This document shows positions 1 through 8,723 of a stretch of 64,000 bases of DNA, piece by piece. The notes beneath the pieces were generated by a model. That model ran no database searches, was not told the DNA's origin, and saw only the letters and a program-made list of their open reading frames with translations. The position numbers and the translations under genes are program-made. The stretch lies in the NCBI RefSeq assembly GCF_036345995.1, contig NZ_CP107796.1, positions 7,006,001 to 7,070,000 of the forward strand, written 5' to 3'. How positions within the stretch are numbered: position 1 is the stretch's first letter; the number at the start of each line of letters is the position of its first letter. This DNA comes from Streptomyces sp. NBC_00557. Lineage in GTDB: Bacteria > Actinomycetota > Actinomycetes > Streptomycetales > Streptomycetaceae.

Positions 1-753
1 ATCGTCGACCTGGCCCGGAAGAACCACCAGAAGGTGCGCGCCCACACCCTGGTCTGGCACAGCCAGCTGCCCGACTGGCTCACCTCGAGGCAGTGGACCG
101 CGAGCGAACTGCGGGCGGTGCTGAGGAAGCACATCACCACCGAGGTGCGGCACTACCGGGGCAAGGTGTACTCGTGGGACGTCGTCAACGAGGCCTTCAA
201 CGAGGACGGCACCTACCGCGAGACCCTCTGGTACAAGACCCTCGGCCCCGGCTACATCGCCGACGCGCTGCGCTGGGCCCACGAGGCCGACCCGCACGCG
301 AAGCTCTACCTGAACGACTACAACATCGAGGCGGTGGGCCCGAAGAGCGACGCCTACTACGCGCTGGTCAAGGACCTCAAGGCGAAGGGCGTGCCGCTCG
401 GCGGCGTCGGCTTCCAGACCCATCTGGCGCTGCAGTACGGCTATCCCACCAGCATCGAGGACAACCTGCGCCGCTTCTCCGCTCTGGGCCTGGACACCGC
501 CCTCACCGAGGTCGACGTCCGGATGCAGCTGCCCGCGACCGCCGACAAGCTGGCCGAGCAGGCGAGCTGGTACGGGGATCTGACCAAGGCCTGTCTGCGC
601 GTCCGCCGCTGCGTCGGCATCACGATCTGGGACTACACCGACAAGTACTCCTGGATCCCGGGCGTCTTCCCGGGCGAGGGCGCGGCCCTGCCGTGGGACG
701 AGCAGCTGAACCCCAAGCCGGCGTACCAGGCGCTGAGCGAGGCGCTGCGATAG
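1..753 (+). CDS. GH10 endo-1,4-beta-xylanase, C-terminal part (5' truncated by window edge)
   Basis: Reading is open from base 1, so this is the end of a larger gene. Glycoside hydrolase family 10 enzymes cut the beta-1,4-xylan backbone outside the cell. The fragment has the HTLVWH strand, the acid/base glutamate in WDVVNEAF (bases 190-192) and the nucleophile glutamate in LTEVDVRM (bases 508-510), followed by the conserved WDYTDKYSW and a short tail ending in PAYQAL. Nothing after the barrel suggests a carbohydrate-binding module. The N-terminus, with any signal peptide, lies outside the window. Family assignment is firm; the exact substrate is inferred. Confidence 0.95.
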   Translation: MVDLARKNHQKVRAHTLVWHSQLPDWLTSRQWTASELRAVLRKHITTEVRHYRGKVYSWDVVNEAFNEDGTYRETLWYKTLGPGYIADALRWAHEADPHAKLYLNDYNIEAVGPKSDAYYALVKDLKAKGVPLGGVGFQTHLALQYGYPTSIEDNLRRFSALGLDTALTEVDVRMQLPATADKLAEQASWYGDLTKACLRVRRCVGITIWDYTDKYSWIPGVFPGEGAALPWDEQLNPKPAYQALSEALR

Positions 754-792
754 CGCCCGGCTACCGTCGGTAGCCACCCCCGGACACACGTC

Positions 793-827
793 GGGGCCGG
801 TGCGCACGGACACGTGCGGCCGGCCCC
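793..827. terminator. Bidirectional terminator between convergent genes
   Basis: GGGGCCGG at 793-800 pairs with CCGGCCCC at 820-827, and CGCACG/CGTGCG pairs inside, giving a long GC stem followed by a T-rich run (TCTTTCCTCTT). A smaller perfect hairpin, GGCTACC-GTC-GGTAGCC at 759-775, lies just upstream. Both sit between the xylanase end and the convergent DUF5999 gene. Confidence 0.7.
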
Positions 828-871
828 TCTTTCCTCTTCGCGCTCCGCTCGGGAGCTTCTTCGGGCTCCGC

Positions 872-1108
872 TCAGGCGGCCGTCATCACCTGCTCCGCAC
901 CGAGCGGGCGGTGCGGAGCGATGATCCGGCCGTCGGGCAGCAGCTCACCGGTGTCCTCGAAGAGGAGGACGCCGTTGCACAGCAGACTCCATCCCTGCTC
1001 CGGGTGGTGCGCCACGAGACGGGCGGACTCCCGGTCGGCGGATTCGGCTGGCGGACACGGCGGCTGGTGCTGACACATGGGTGGGATCTTTCGCTCTGTC
1101 GTGGTCAT
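872..1108 (-). CDS. DUF5999 family small protein
   Basis: A 78-residue protein with the features I associate with the Streptomyces DUF5999 family: the N-terminal MCQHQPPCP motif with paired cysteines, a central LVAHHPEQGWSLLCNG and a C-terminal IIAPHRP. It has no signal peptide or membrane segment. The Cys/His pattern could bind a metal, but its role is unknown. The frame extends upstream, but ATG at 1108 is preferred: it starts MTTTERK and has a GGGGGA ribosome site just before it. Confidence 0.8.
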   Translation of the reverse strand: MTTTERKIPPMCQHQPPCPPAESADRESARLVAHHPEQGWSLLCNGVLLFEDTGELLPDGRIIAPHRPLGAEQVMTAA

Positions 1109-1308
1109 GGCGTCCCCCGTGGTGTTCAAGTCGGTCGGAACCCAGTGTTGCCCTCTCGGCGTTGTTCCGCAGGGATTTCGCAGCACGGCTTCTCACAGGT
1201 TCATGACGCGTCACCCGCGCGGACGGTTCAGCCCAAGTGCACTGTCACTTCGGGTGGTTCGCAGTGGCCGGATCGGGCTAGTCATCGCAGGCCGGGCGGC
1301 TGACATGG

Positions 1309-1345
1309 GCGTACCCCGCCGCCCTTGCGGGCAAGCGGGGTACGC
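1309..1345 (-). terminator. Hairpin after the 1356-1955 gene
   Basis: GCGTACCCCGC (1309-1319) and GCGGGGTACGC (1335-1345) form a perfect 11-bp stem with a 15-nt loop. It sits 10 bp beyond the stop codon of the minus-strand gene. No clear U-tract follows, which is normal for Streptomyces. Confidence 0.65.
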
Positions 1346-1355
1346 GGTCGTTCGG

Positions 1356-1955
1356 TCAGGCGGGTGAACCGAGCACGGGCGGCCCGAGCAGCGGCACCGG
1401 GGTCGCGCGGTGGGTCAGCACCGGAAGCAGCTCGGCGACCCGGAACGGACGGTGCGCCGGTATGCCGGGCGGGGCCGGCGCGAGCGGCACGAGCAGATCG
1501 GTGTCCGCCGGGTGGCCCTCGGCCCCGTCGGCGGTGATGTCGCCGTGCAGCCACAGGGTGAGCATGTACAGGCCGGGCAGGGACAGCAGGCGCGCCTGGT
1601 ACGGCTGTGCCAGGGCCTCGGCCTGGTGCAGGGCGCGCTCGGTGGACGTGACGTACGGGCCCTCGAAGAAGTGCGAGAAGGCCCAGCCGTCCGGGGTGAG
1701 CATGGTCTCGGCCGCGGCCACCGCCCGATCGCCGCAGCGGATCAGGAAGCGCCAGCCGGCCAGCCGGGTCGCGGACAGGCCCTGTGCGGTGATCCGGTCC
1801 AGGACGTGCACGGGCAACGGGAGTTCGGGTGTGGTCGGCCCCTGCGCGGCGCGCAGGGAGGGGGTGCGGGCCTCACGGACCGCGGTGGGGGAACCGAGGG
1901 CGGTGAGGACGGAACGCAGGGCAGGCGCGGGGGCAGGGGGCACGTGCAGCGGCAT
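1356..1955 (-). CDS. Hypothetical protein, Streptomyces type
   Basis: A 199-residue protein I cannot place in a named family. The middle (residues 45-135) looks globular, with alternating hydrophobic stretches such as RLAGWRFLIRCGDRAVAAAETM and YMLTLWLHGD split by short loops. The first 40 residues are Pro/Ala-rich and there is no signal peptide. The tail reads LLVPLAPAPP then PFRVAELLPVLTHRA. Consistent third-position GC and the clean terminator behind it support a real gene. It is transcribed away from the ligase gene. Confidence 0.6.
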   Translation of the reverse strand: MPLHVPPAPAPALRSVLTALGSPTAVREARTPSLRAAQGPTTPELPLPVHVLDRITAQGLSATRLAGWRFLIRCGDRAVAAAETMLTPDGWAFSHFFEGPYVTSTERALHQAEALAQPYQARLLSLPGLYMLTLWLHGDITADGAEGHPADTDLLVPLAPAPPGIPAHRPFRVAELLPVLTHRATPVPLLGPPVLGSPA

Positions 1956-2522
1956 GTGGGTCGCCTCTCGTTCGACAGGCGCGACGGCGCGAGGAGGGAT
2001 GGGGCGGACGGCGCTGTCTGCTCACGCAAGGCCGGAAGGGTGCAGGCCCGGTCGGGAACATGGGTGCGGCTCGGCCTGCCGCCCGTCGTCGGGACGGCCT
2101 GGACACGGCAGGAACCAGGGACCGAGGCGTCAGCCTTCCGCCTTGTGGGCGAAGTTTATATGACGCGTGTTCGGCCGTTGTTTCGTCTACCTTAATCAGG
2201 GAAGTCGCGCAAGGCGGTAATAAGCCGACGATTTGCGGGAGTCCTCCCGATTTCCGGACCACCACCCCGCCGCTGACCTCGTGCTACGCACCGGTAACGG
2301 TCGGCCGAATGTCGTCGGCGTTTTTCACGAGGTGATGGGGGCACCCGTAGGGCCACCGACGCATGCCCCGTGAATGTGCCGCGGGGAACATTCCGACAGA
2401 GTAGCGGCTGCCGGGTCCGCGCGGGGGCGTTATGGATCGCTTCCGCTGGGCATCATCCCTGCTGCACCCGGGAGCCCCGGCGGCCGGTTCGCCGGCCCGC
2501 CCAGCCGAGGAGGGACACTTCG
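1956..2522. other. 567-bp intergenic region, divergent promoters
   Basis: No coding sequence supported. The middle (about 2140-2260) is AT-richer than the surroundings and contains stretches such as AAGTTTATATGACG and CCTTAATCAGG that may hold promoters. The last part ends in the GAGGAGG ribosome site at about 2507-2513 that serves the next gene. The ligase frame stays open back to 2370, but that part lacks family similarity. Confidence 0.5.
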
Positions 2523-4040
2523 ATGGGGGAGAAGGTCGTGGCGGGGCAGTTCGACCTGTCCGATCGTCAGCGCTATCGCGAAAAGCTCCAGAAGTGTCTG
2601 GCGGGACTGGAGCGGCTGTTGCGGGAGAAGCGATTCGACCGCCCCAAGAACCTCATGGGCGTCGAGATCGAATTGAATCTCGCGGGGTCCGACGGCATGC
2701 CGAAAATGTTGAACGGGCAGGTACTGGAGCGGATCGCGAGCCGTGATTTCCAAACAGAACTCGCCATGTTCAACCTGGAAGTCAACATAGCGCCACACCG
2801 ATTGGGCGGACGGGTATTCGACCGGCTCGCCGAGGAGCTGCGCACCTCGCTCGCCTACGCCGACCGCAAGGCCGGGGAGGTGGACGCCGGCATCGTCATG
2901 ATCGGCATCCTGCCCACCCTCGACCGCGACGACCTGGTCTCCTCCAACCTCTCCGAGGTGGACCGCTACACGCTGCTCAACGATCAGATCGTGGCCGCGC
3001 GCGGCGAGGACTTCCGGCTCGACATCGAGGGCGTCGAGCATCTCGTGTGCACCTCCAAGTCGATCGTCCCGGAGGCCGCGTGCACCTCCGTGCAGCTGCA
3101 CCTCCAGGTGACCCCGGCCCGCTTCGCCGACGTGTGGAACGCGGCGCAGGCGGCGAGCGCCGCGCAGATCGCCGTCGGCGCCAACTCCCCGTTCCTGTTC
3201 GGTCACGAGCTGTGGCGCGAGTCCCGGCCCCCGCTGTTCCTGCAGTCCACCGACACCCGCCCGCCCGAGCTCCAGGCGCAGGGCGTACGGCCGCGCACCT
3301 GGTTCGGGGAGCGGTGGATCACGTCGGCGTACGACCTGTTCGAGGAGAACCTGCGCTACTTCCCGGCGCTGCTGCCGCTGTGCGACGACGAGGACCCGCT
3401 GGAGGCCGTCGCGTCGGGCGGCACGCCGAAGCTCGCCGAACTCGTGCTGCACAACGGCACGATCTACCGCTGGAACCGGCCGGTGTACGGCATCGCCGAC
3501 GGCGTCCCCCATCTCCGGGTGGAGAACCGCGTGCTGCCGGCCGGGCCGACCATCACCGACGTGATCGCCAACGCGGCCTTCTACTACGGCCTGGTCCGCG
3601 CCCTCGCCGAGGAGTCCCGGCCGGTGTGGACCCGGCTGCCCTTCGCCGCGGCCGAGGCCAACTTCGACGCGGCGTGCCGGTACGGCATCGACGCGCGCCT
3701 GGTGTGGCCCCGGCGGGGACGGTACGGCGGCACCGGCGAGGTCGACGCGGTCACCCTGGTCCGCGACGAGCTGCTGCCGCTGGCCTCCGCCGGGCTGGAC
3801 GCGTGGGGCGTGGAGCCGGCCGACCGGGATCTCTACCTGGGCGTCATCGAGGAGCGGTGCCGGCGCCGGGTGAACGGGGCGTCGTGGCAGGCGGCCACGT
3901 TCCACCGCTGCCTCGAACAGGGCATGGCCCGCGAGGCGGCCCTGGCGGCGACGACGCGGCGCTACGCCGAGCTGATGCATGTCGGAGAGCCGGTGCACAC
4001 ATGGCCGGTGGGGCTGCCGGAGCCGGTGCCGCTGGGGTGA
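2523..4040 (+). CDS. Glutamate-cysteine ligase family 2 (GCS2) protein
   Basis: A 505-residue cytoplasmic carboxylate-amine ligase. GCS2 enzymes join an amine to the gamma-carboxyl of glutamate using ATP. The signature MGVEIELNL (E48, E50) provides metal/ATP-binding glutamates, and later blocks NLEVNIAPH, VQLHLQV, GHELWRES and VENRVLPAGPT fit the fold. Streptomyces make mycothiol rather than glutathione, so the product is unlikely to be simple gamma-Glu-Cys and the substrate is open. The start is chosen at ATG 2523 because of the GAGGAGG site about 10 bases before it; the longer reading from 2370 has no family match. Confidence 0.85.
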   Translation: MGEKVVAGQFDLSDRQRYREKLQKCLAGLERLLREKRFDRPKNLMGVEIELNLAGSDGMPKMLNGQVLERIASRDFQTELAMFNLEVNIAPHRLGGRVFDRLAEELRTSLAYADRKAGEVDAGIVMIGILPTLDRDDLVSSNLSEVDRYTLLNDQIVAARGEDFRLDIEGVEHLVCTSKSIVPEAACTSVQLHLQVTPARFADVWNAAQAASAAQIAVGANSPFLFGHELWRESRPPLFLQSTDTRPPELQAQGVRPRTWFGERWITSAYDLFEENLRYFPALLPLCDDEDPLEAVASGGTPKLAELVLHNGTIYRWNRPVYGIADGVPHLRVENRVLPAGPTITDVIANAAFYYGLVRALAEESRPVWTRLPFAAAEANFDAACRYGIDARLVWPRRGRYGGTGEVDAVTLVRDELLPLASAGLDAWGVEPADRDLYLGVIEERCRRRVNGASWQAATFHRCLEQGMAREAALAATTRRYAELMHVGEPVHTWPVGLPEPVPLG

Positions 4041-4238
4041 CCCGGCGGCGCCGGTGGGGCTGAGCGCCGTACGGACCGCCGGCCCGCCGTACGGACCGCC
4101 GGTCCGTGCCGCCATGGCCGGGCGCGGCGTGACGACCGAGGTGCCCGGTGCAGGGGCGCCAAGAGGTGGGCCTGTGCCGTGCTCCCGTGTCCTCTGCGAT
4201 CCTTGCCAGGCATAGTGGGCCCGAGGTCCACGAGCCGG

Positions 4239-5051
4239 ATGGAGGCAGGGGTGCAGGTGGAGGCTGAGTCGGTGGCCGGATCCGGGGCGGAGCGGCGCGA
4301 CCCGCGGCGGATCCTGCGGGACGAGACGCTGCTCGTCCTCGCCCTGTCGCTGGGCGCGAGCGGGGTCTCCGCGCTGATCAGCTTCATCGGCGCGGTCACC
4401 AAGCCGGGCGGCCTGAAGGACCAGGCGGCCACCCTCAACGCGTCGGCCGCCCCCGGGCGCCCCTGGCTCGACCTGGCCTGGCAGCTGTTCGGCATCGCCA
4501 CCGCGCTGGTCCCCGTCGCGCTCGTCGCCCACCTGCTCCTGCGCGAGGGCGGGAGCCTGCGCACGCTCGGCTTCGACCGCACCCGGCCCTGGCCCGACCT
4601 GGGCCGCGGCGCCGGCGTGGCGGCCGTGATCGGCAGCACCGGCATCGCCTTCTACCTCGCCGCCCGCGGCCTCGGCTTCAACCTCACCGTCGTCCCCGAG
4701 GCACTGCCGGACGTGTGGTGGAAGTTCCCGGTGCTGGTCCTGTCGGCGATGCAGAACGCGATCCTCGAAGAGGTCATCGTCGTCGGCTATCTGCTGCGCA
4801 GGCTCGGCCAGTTGGGCTGGACCCCGGGGACCGCACTGGTCGCCAGCGCGGTCCTGCGCGGCTCGTACCACCTCTACCAGGGCGTCGGCGGCTTCCTCGG
4901 CAACATGGTCATGGGCGTGGTGTTCGTGTACCTGTACCGGCGCTGGGGCCGGGTCGGGCCGCTGGTCGTGGCCCACTCGCTGCTCGACATCGGCGCGTTC
5001 GTCGGCTACGCCCTCCTCGCGGGCAGGGTGGGCTGGCTGCCCACGGCCTGA
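4239..5051 (+). CDS. CPBP family intramembrane glutamic protease
   Basis: A 270-residue polytopic membrane protein of the CPBP (CAAX protease/bacteriocin-processing, Abi) family. About seven hydrophobic segments are visible. The catalytic pair is E177-E178 in AILEEVIVVGYL, with H211 in GSYHLYQG and a later AHSLLDIGAF block. The usual EExxxR has V-V-G instead of a close arginine, but LLRRL follows directly. Some members process lipidated or prenylated peptides; the substrate here is unknown. The frame extends to 4179, but MEAGVQ at 4239 gives the normal length. It is convergent with the PhzF-like gene, 10 bp apart. Confidence 0.85.
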   Translation: MEAGVQVEAESVAGSGAERRDPRRILRDETLLVLALSLGASGVSALISFIGAVTKPGGLKDQAATLNASAAPGRPWLDLAWQLFGIATALVPVALVAHLLLREGGSLRTLGFDRTRPWPDLGRGAGVAAVIGSTGIAFYLAARGLGFNLTVVPEALPDVWWKFPVLVLSAMQNAILEEVIVVGYLLRRLGQLGWTPGTALVASAVLRGSYHLYQGVGGFLGNMVMGVVFVYLYRRWGRVGPLVVAHSLLDIGAFVGYALLAGRVGWLPTA

Positions 5052-5061
5052 CGACCGGTGC

Positions 5062-5874
5062 TCAGGCCCGCAGCTCGCCCTCGATGACCGTGACCGCGTG
5101 GCCGGTGAGCAGGGTGCGCTCGCCGCGCAGCGCGGTGCGGACCAGGCCGGTGCGGCGGGAGGCCTGGAGCCCGGTGAGCTCGTCGCGTCCGAGGCGCGCC
5201 GACCAGTGCGGGGCGAGGGCGGTGTGGGCGCTGCCGGTGACCGGGTCCTCGTCGATGCCGACGTTCGGGAAGAAGCAGCGGGAGACGAAGTCGTAGCCCC
5301 GGGACGGGTCGTCGGCGCGGGCGGTGGCGATGATGCCGCGCGAGGAGAAGGCGCCGAGCGACTTGTGGTCCGGCGCGAGGCCCAGGACCGTCTTCTCGTC
5401 GGCCAGTTCCAGCAGCAGGTCGCCCACGTTCGGGCCGGTGTCGAACGCGGCGACCGGCGCCGCGCCGAGCGCCTCGGCGACCCCCGCCGGGATCTCCGCC
5501 GGAGTGAGCGGGGCGGTCGGGAAGTCGAGGGTGAGGGCGCCGTCCTCGGCGGGCGTGGCGATGAGCACGCCGCTGCGGGTGGCGAACCGCACCGGTCCCT
5601 CGTGGGCGCCGGTGGCGTGCAGGACATGGGCTGTGGCGAGCGTGGCGTGCCCGCACATCGCGACCTCGGCGACGGGCGTGAACCAGCGCAGCGCCCAGTC
5701 CGCCTCCCCGCCCTCGGGCAGCCGGTGGGCGAAGGCCGTCTCGGCGTGGTTGATCTCCATGGCGACGTTCTGGAGCCAGTCGTCGTCGGGGAAGACGTCG
5801 TCCAGGAGCAGGACTCCGGCCGGGTTGCCGGCGAAGGGGCGGTCGGTGAAGGCGTCCACGATTCGCATGCGCAT
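5062..5874 (-). CDS. PhzF family isomerase/epimerase-like protein
   Basis: A 270-residue protein with the two-lobed diaminopimelate-epimerase-like fold of PhzF. The N-terminus MRIVDAFTDRPFAGNPAGV holds the typical F-x-GNPAGV loop. The pattern INHAETAF carries the catalytic-type glutamate, MCGHATLATAHVL the second-lobe glycine loop, and GSAHTALAPHWS the end motif. PhzF itself isomerises a phenazine precursor, but no phenazine genes are near, so this is one of the many paralogues of unknown substrate. Two in-frame ATGs (5874 and 5868) both fit; the longer is given. Confidence 0.85.
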   Translation of the reverse strand: MRMRIVDAFTDRPFAGNPAGVLLLDDVFPDDDWLQNVAMEINHAETAFAHRLPEGGEADWALRWFTPVAEVAMCGHATLATAHVLHATGAHEGPVRFATRSGVLIATPAEDGALTLDFPTAPLTPAEIPAGVAEALGAAPVAAFDTGPNVGDLLLELADEKTVLGLAPDHKSLGAFSSRGIIATARADDPSRGYDFVSRCFFPNVGIDEDPVTGSAHTALAPHWSARLGRDELTGLQASRRTGLVRTALRGERTLLTGHAVTVIEGELRA

Positions 5875-5998
5875 GACGCCGACGCTAGTGCCGTGACCGA
5901 GACCCGACCAAGGCCAACCGGCGATCTCTGGCACGTTCCCGCCAGGGCGGGCGAGAAGGAAGGGCATCGGGAGGGAGCCTTGTCAGGCGATCGGTTCC

Positions 5999-6033
5999 GA
6001 TATATCGTTGAGACATCGCGAATGATACGCGAT
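5999..6033. promoter_or_regulatory. Probable PadR operator/promoter
   Basis: Upstream of the PadR gene an AT-rich GATATATCG block (5999-6007) is followed by a perfect inverted repeat, ATCGCG (6015-6020) and CGCGAT (6028-6033), spaced by 7 bp. PadR repressors commonly bind AT-containing dyads in their own promoters, so autoregulation is inferred. Confidence 0.5.
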
Positions 6034-6071
6034 GCAGACGTGACTGATCATCGATGGACGGAGTGATCGCC

Positions 6072-6686
6072 ATGCACACGCACGGATTCGAGCACCGCGC
6101 CCGGCACGAGGGCCCCGGACTGCGGGGCTTCGGGGGATTCGAGGGGCGACGGGCCGCCTTCGGCCCGTTCGGTCCGGGTGGGCCGGGGTTCGGCCCCGGT
6201 GGACCCGGACCCTGGGGACACCGCGGCCGCGGCGGCCCGCGGGGACGCGCGCGGCGCGGTGACGTACGGGCCTCGATCCTGGCCCTGCTCAAGGACCGCC
6301 CGATGCACGGCTACGAGATGATCCAGGAGATCGCCGAACGCAGCGGCGGCGCCTGGAAGCCCAGCCCCGGCTCGGTCTACCCCACGCTCCAGCTGCTGGA
6401 GGACGAGGGGCTGATCGCCAGTGCGAGCGAGGGCGGCAAGAAGCTGTTCACGCTCACCGAGGACGGGCGCGCCGCCGCCGACGAGGGGCCGGACGCCCCG
6501 TGGGAGGAGGCCTCGCGCGGGGTCGACTGGGAGGCCCTCAGCGAGATCCGCCAGGCCGGCGTCGGTCTGATGGAGGCCTTCGGCCAGGTCTGGAAGACCG
6601 GCAGCAAGGAACAGCGCGAGAAGGCGCTGGCCGTCATCAACGACGCCCGCAAGAAGCTGTACCTGATCCTCGCCGACGAGCACTGA
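6072..6686 (+). CDS. PadR family transcriptional regulator with Gly/Pro-rich N-terminus
   Basis: A 204-residue regulator. Residues from about 63 onward carry the PadR winged helix: VRASILALLKDRPMHGYEM, then a Trp-containing wing region ending SPGSVYPTLQLLEDEGLI. A C-terminal helical segment for dimerisation follows. The first 60 residues are an unusual Gly/Phe/Pro/Arg low-complexity stretch (repeats of GPGGPG and FGPFG). The start is set at ATG 6072 with GGAG about 9 bases before; ATG 6054 is in frame but lacks a site. A strong terminator follows at 6705, so it is probably monocistronic. Confidence 0.9.
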   Translation: MHTHGFEHRARHEGPGLRGFGGFEGRRAAFGPFGPGGPGFGPGGPGPWGHRGRGGPRGRARRGDVRASILALLKDRPMHGYEMIQEIAERSGGAWKPSPGSVYPTLQLLEDEGLIASASEGGKKLFTLTEDGRAAADEGPDAPWEEASRGVDWEALSEIRQAGVGLMEAFGQVWKTGSKEQREKALAVINDARKKLYLILADEH

Positions 6687-6704
6687 GACCCGTACGGCAC
6701 ACCG

Positions 6705-6734
6705 GGCGCCCCGCGCGACACCGCGCGGGGCGCC
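6705..6734 (+). terminator. Terminator after padR-like gene
   Basis: A perfect 13-bp stem, GGCGCCCCGCGCG (6705-6717) with CGCGCGGGGCGCC (6722-6734), and a 4-base loop, 18 bases past the stop. Confidence 0.85.
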
Positions 6735-6875
6735 TTCGCCTGACCGGCGCCGGGCGGCGCGCGCTGTCCGGCTTGCGCACCGCTCGTTCACGGCGGCCGT
6801 CGCCGCGTCCGTGGGCGACACGTCCGGTCGGCCTCGGCCGCAATGCACGTCGGGAAGCCGGACGGCCCGGCGGCG

Positions 6876-6986
6876 TCAGCCCACCCGCCGTATCACCGCC
6901 GCGTCGAACAGGTCCGACGCGCGCTGTCCGGCCCGGATCGGTCTGATCTCCTCCGTAAGGATGAGATGCCGAACGCCGATGTCCAC
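6876..6986 (-). other. Possible 36-residue ORF or gene remnant in a 370-bp gap
   Basis: The stretch between the PadR terminator and the Clp-N gene has no clear gene. The minus strand carries a short reading frame from GTG 6986, beginning VDIGVRHLILTEEIRP and ending FDAAVIRRVG, that looks more protein-like than the neighbouring shadow frames. The frame stays open further upstream without a convincing start. It could be a small gene, a decayed 3' end, or chance. I do not recognise it. Confidence 0.25.
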
Positions 6987-7056
6987 TCTGTGTGGGACGC
7001 GAAGATGGTTCCGCTCGTGGATGACCCGGCCCGCCGAGGCTGATGGGGTAAGGGCT

Positions 7057-7635
7057 GTGCAACCCCGTACAGCCCGCCCGGCCGCCCATGACGAGGCGGT
7101 GCCGCACCTGGACGACGATGCCGTGCTCGGCGCCGAGCTGGCAGCGGTGGTCGCCGGTGCCCGCCGCCGGGCCGTGCGGGACGGGGACCGGCAGATCGAC
7201 ACCGCCCATCTGCTGCACTCCCTGCTGGAGCACGACCCCGAGGTCCGTGCCGCCGTCGGCGGCCCGCCGCGACTCGCCCGGCTGCTCGGCTATCTCGTGC
7301 AGCGCAGCATCGGCTACGGGCTGCGCTGGCAGGGCCGGGTCGAGGACTCGGGGGCGCTCGCCGTCGTCCCCGGCCCCACCGTGCCCGGCGCCCGCGAGGC
7401 CAGGGACACCGCCGGCTGGTCGCCCACCGCGGCCGCCGCCGTCGCCGGCGCCCGCGAGCGCGCCCGGCTGCGCGGCGATTCCCGGGTCACCGGTGTCGAC
7501 CTGCTCGCCGCCCTCACCGCGGACCCCGAGTCCCGGGCCGTCGAGGTCCTGCAGCGCGCCGGCATCCGGGAACTGGACGCCCCTGTCGCACGCGGCGCGC
7601 AGACCCGCGCCGGGGAGGACGGGCGGGCCCGCTGA
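7057..7635 (+). CDS. Clp N-terminal repeat domain protein
   Basis: About 192 residues holding two helical repeats like the N-domain of ClpA/ClpC: LGAELAAVVAGARRRAV...IDTAHLLHSLLEHDPEV and, later, WSPTAAAAVAGARERA...VTGVDLLAALTADPES. No ATPase module follows, so it resembles the stand-alone Clp-N proteins of actinobacteria that may act as adaptors or substrate binders for Clp proteases. The start is uncertain: GTG 7057 follows a GGGGTAAGGG stretch, while ATG 7021 is also in frame. Confidence 0.75.
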   Translation: MQPRTARPAAHDEAVPHLDDDAVLGAELAAVVAGARRRAVRDGDRQIDTAHLLHSLLEHDPEVRAAVGGPPRLARLLGYLVQRSIGYGLRWQGRVEDSGALAVVPGPTVPGAREARDTAGWSPTAAAAVAGARERARLRGDSRVTGVDLLAALTADPESRAVEVLQRAGIRELDAPVARGAQTRAGEDGRAR

Positions 7636-7705
7636 CGGTGGTGCGCGTCCAGCCGCTGAGACAGGTGTCAACGAGGATGACGCTCATGTCGCCGCCTGTC
7701 ATCAT

Positions 7706-8713
7706 GTGCCGGTGCATACGTCAGACAGCAGTCGGGGCGGCCGGGGCAAGGGCGTGGGGCTCGGTCTCGCGCTCGCCTCGGCGCTGGCCTTCGGTGGGTC
7801 GGGAGTCGCCGCCAAACCCCTGATCGAGGCGGGACTCGACCCGCTCCACGTGGTCTGGCTGCGGGTGGCAGGCGCCGCCGTCGTCATGCTGCCCGTCGCC
7901 GTACGGCATCGCGCGCTGCCCCGCCGCCGGCCCGCGCTGCTCGCCGGGTTCGGGCTGCTCGCCGTGGCGGGCGTGCAGGCCTGCTACTTCGCCGCGCTGT
8001 CCCGCATCCCGGTGGGCGTGGCGCTGCTCATCGAGTACCTCGCCCCCGCCCTGGTGCTGGGCTGGGTGCGGTTCGTGCAGCGGCGGCCCGTGACCCGTGC
8101 CGCCGCGCTCGGCGTCGTCCTCGCTGCCGGCGGCCTCGCCTGCGTCGTCGAGGTCTGGTCCGGGCTGAGCTTCGACGCCCTCGGCCTGCTCTTCGCGCTC
8201 GGCGCAGCCTGCTGCCAGGTCGGCTACTTCGTGCTGGCCGACCACGGCGGCGACGCGGGCGAGGAGGCGCCGGACCCGCTCGGCGTCATCGCCTACGGCC
8301 TGCTCGCCGGCGCCCTCGTGCTGACCGTCGTCGCCCGCCCCTGGGGCATGCGCTGGTCGGTGCTGGCCGGCACCGCCGACCTGAACGGCACCGCCGTCCC
8401 GGCCCTCGCGCTGCTCGGCTGGATCGTGCTGATCGCCACCGTCGTCGCGTACGTCACCGGGGTGCTGTCCGTGCGCCGGCTGTCGCCGCAGGTCGCCGGC
8501 GTCGTCGCCTGCCTGGAGGCGGTCATCGCGACGGTGCTGGCCTGGGTGCTGCTCGGCGAGCACCTGTCCGCGCCCCAGGTGGCCGGCGGCGCGGTCGTCC
8601 TGATCGGCGCGTTCATCGCCCAGTCCTCGGCGCCCGCGAAGGGTTCCGGCGAGCCGGTGGCGGCGTCGGGCGGCGCCGAACGCGAGTTGTCGGCCCCGGG
8701 CCCCGCCGCATAA
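7706..8713 (+). CDS. EamA/DMT family transporter
   Basis: A 335-residue inner-membrane protein with ten predicted helices in two EamA repeats. The first begins LGLALASALAFGGSGVAAKPLIEAGL; the second ends VAGVVACLEAVIATVLAWVLLGEHLS, the usual end signature. Members export amino acids and other metabolites. Start at GTG 7706 (reads as MPVHTSDSS) is chosen from family knowledge; GTG 7712 is possible and neither has a strong ribosome site. A second DMT gene follows after a structured leader at 8714-8909, so the pair may be related by duplication or function. Confidence 0.85.
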   Translation: MPVHTSDSSRGGRGKGVGLGLALASALAFGGSGVAAKPLIEAGLDPLHVVWLRVAGAAVVMLPVAVRHRALPRRRPALLAGFGLLAVAGVQACYFAALSRIPVGVALLIEYLAPALVLGWVRFVQRRPVTRAAALGVVLAAGGLACVVEVWSGLSFDALGLLFALGAACCQVGYFVLADHGGDAGEEAPDPLGVIAYGLLAGALVLTVVARPWGMRWSVLAGTADLNGTAVPALALLGWIVLIATVVAYVTGVLSVRRLSPQVAGVVACLEAVIATVLAWVLLGEHLSAPQVAGGAVVLIGAFIAQSSAPAKGSGEPVAASGGAERELSAPGPAA

Positions 8714-8723
8714 GGTGCTGATC

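Noticed and set aside
2430..5627. 1065-codon open frame on the minus strand opposite the ligase and CPBP genes
   Set aside because: Very GC-rich third positions of the plus-strand genes create long antisense frames. Its translation is Arg/Gly/Gln-rich with no family motif, and the plus-strand genes under it have clear catalytic signatures.
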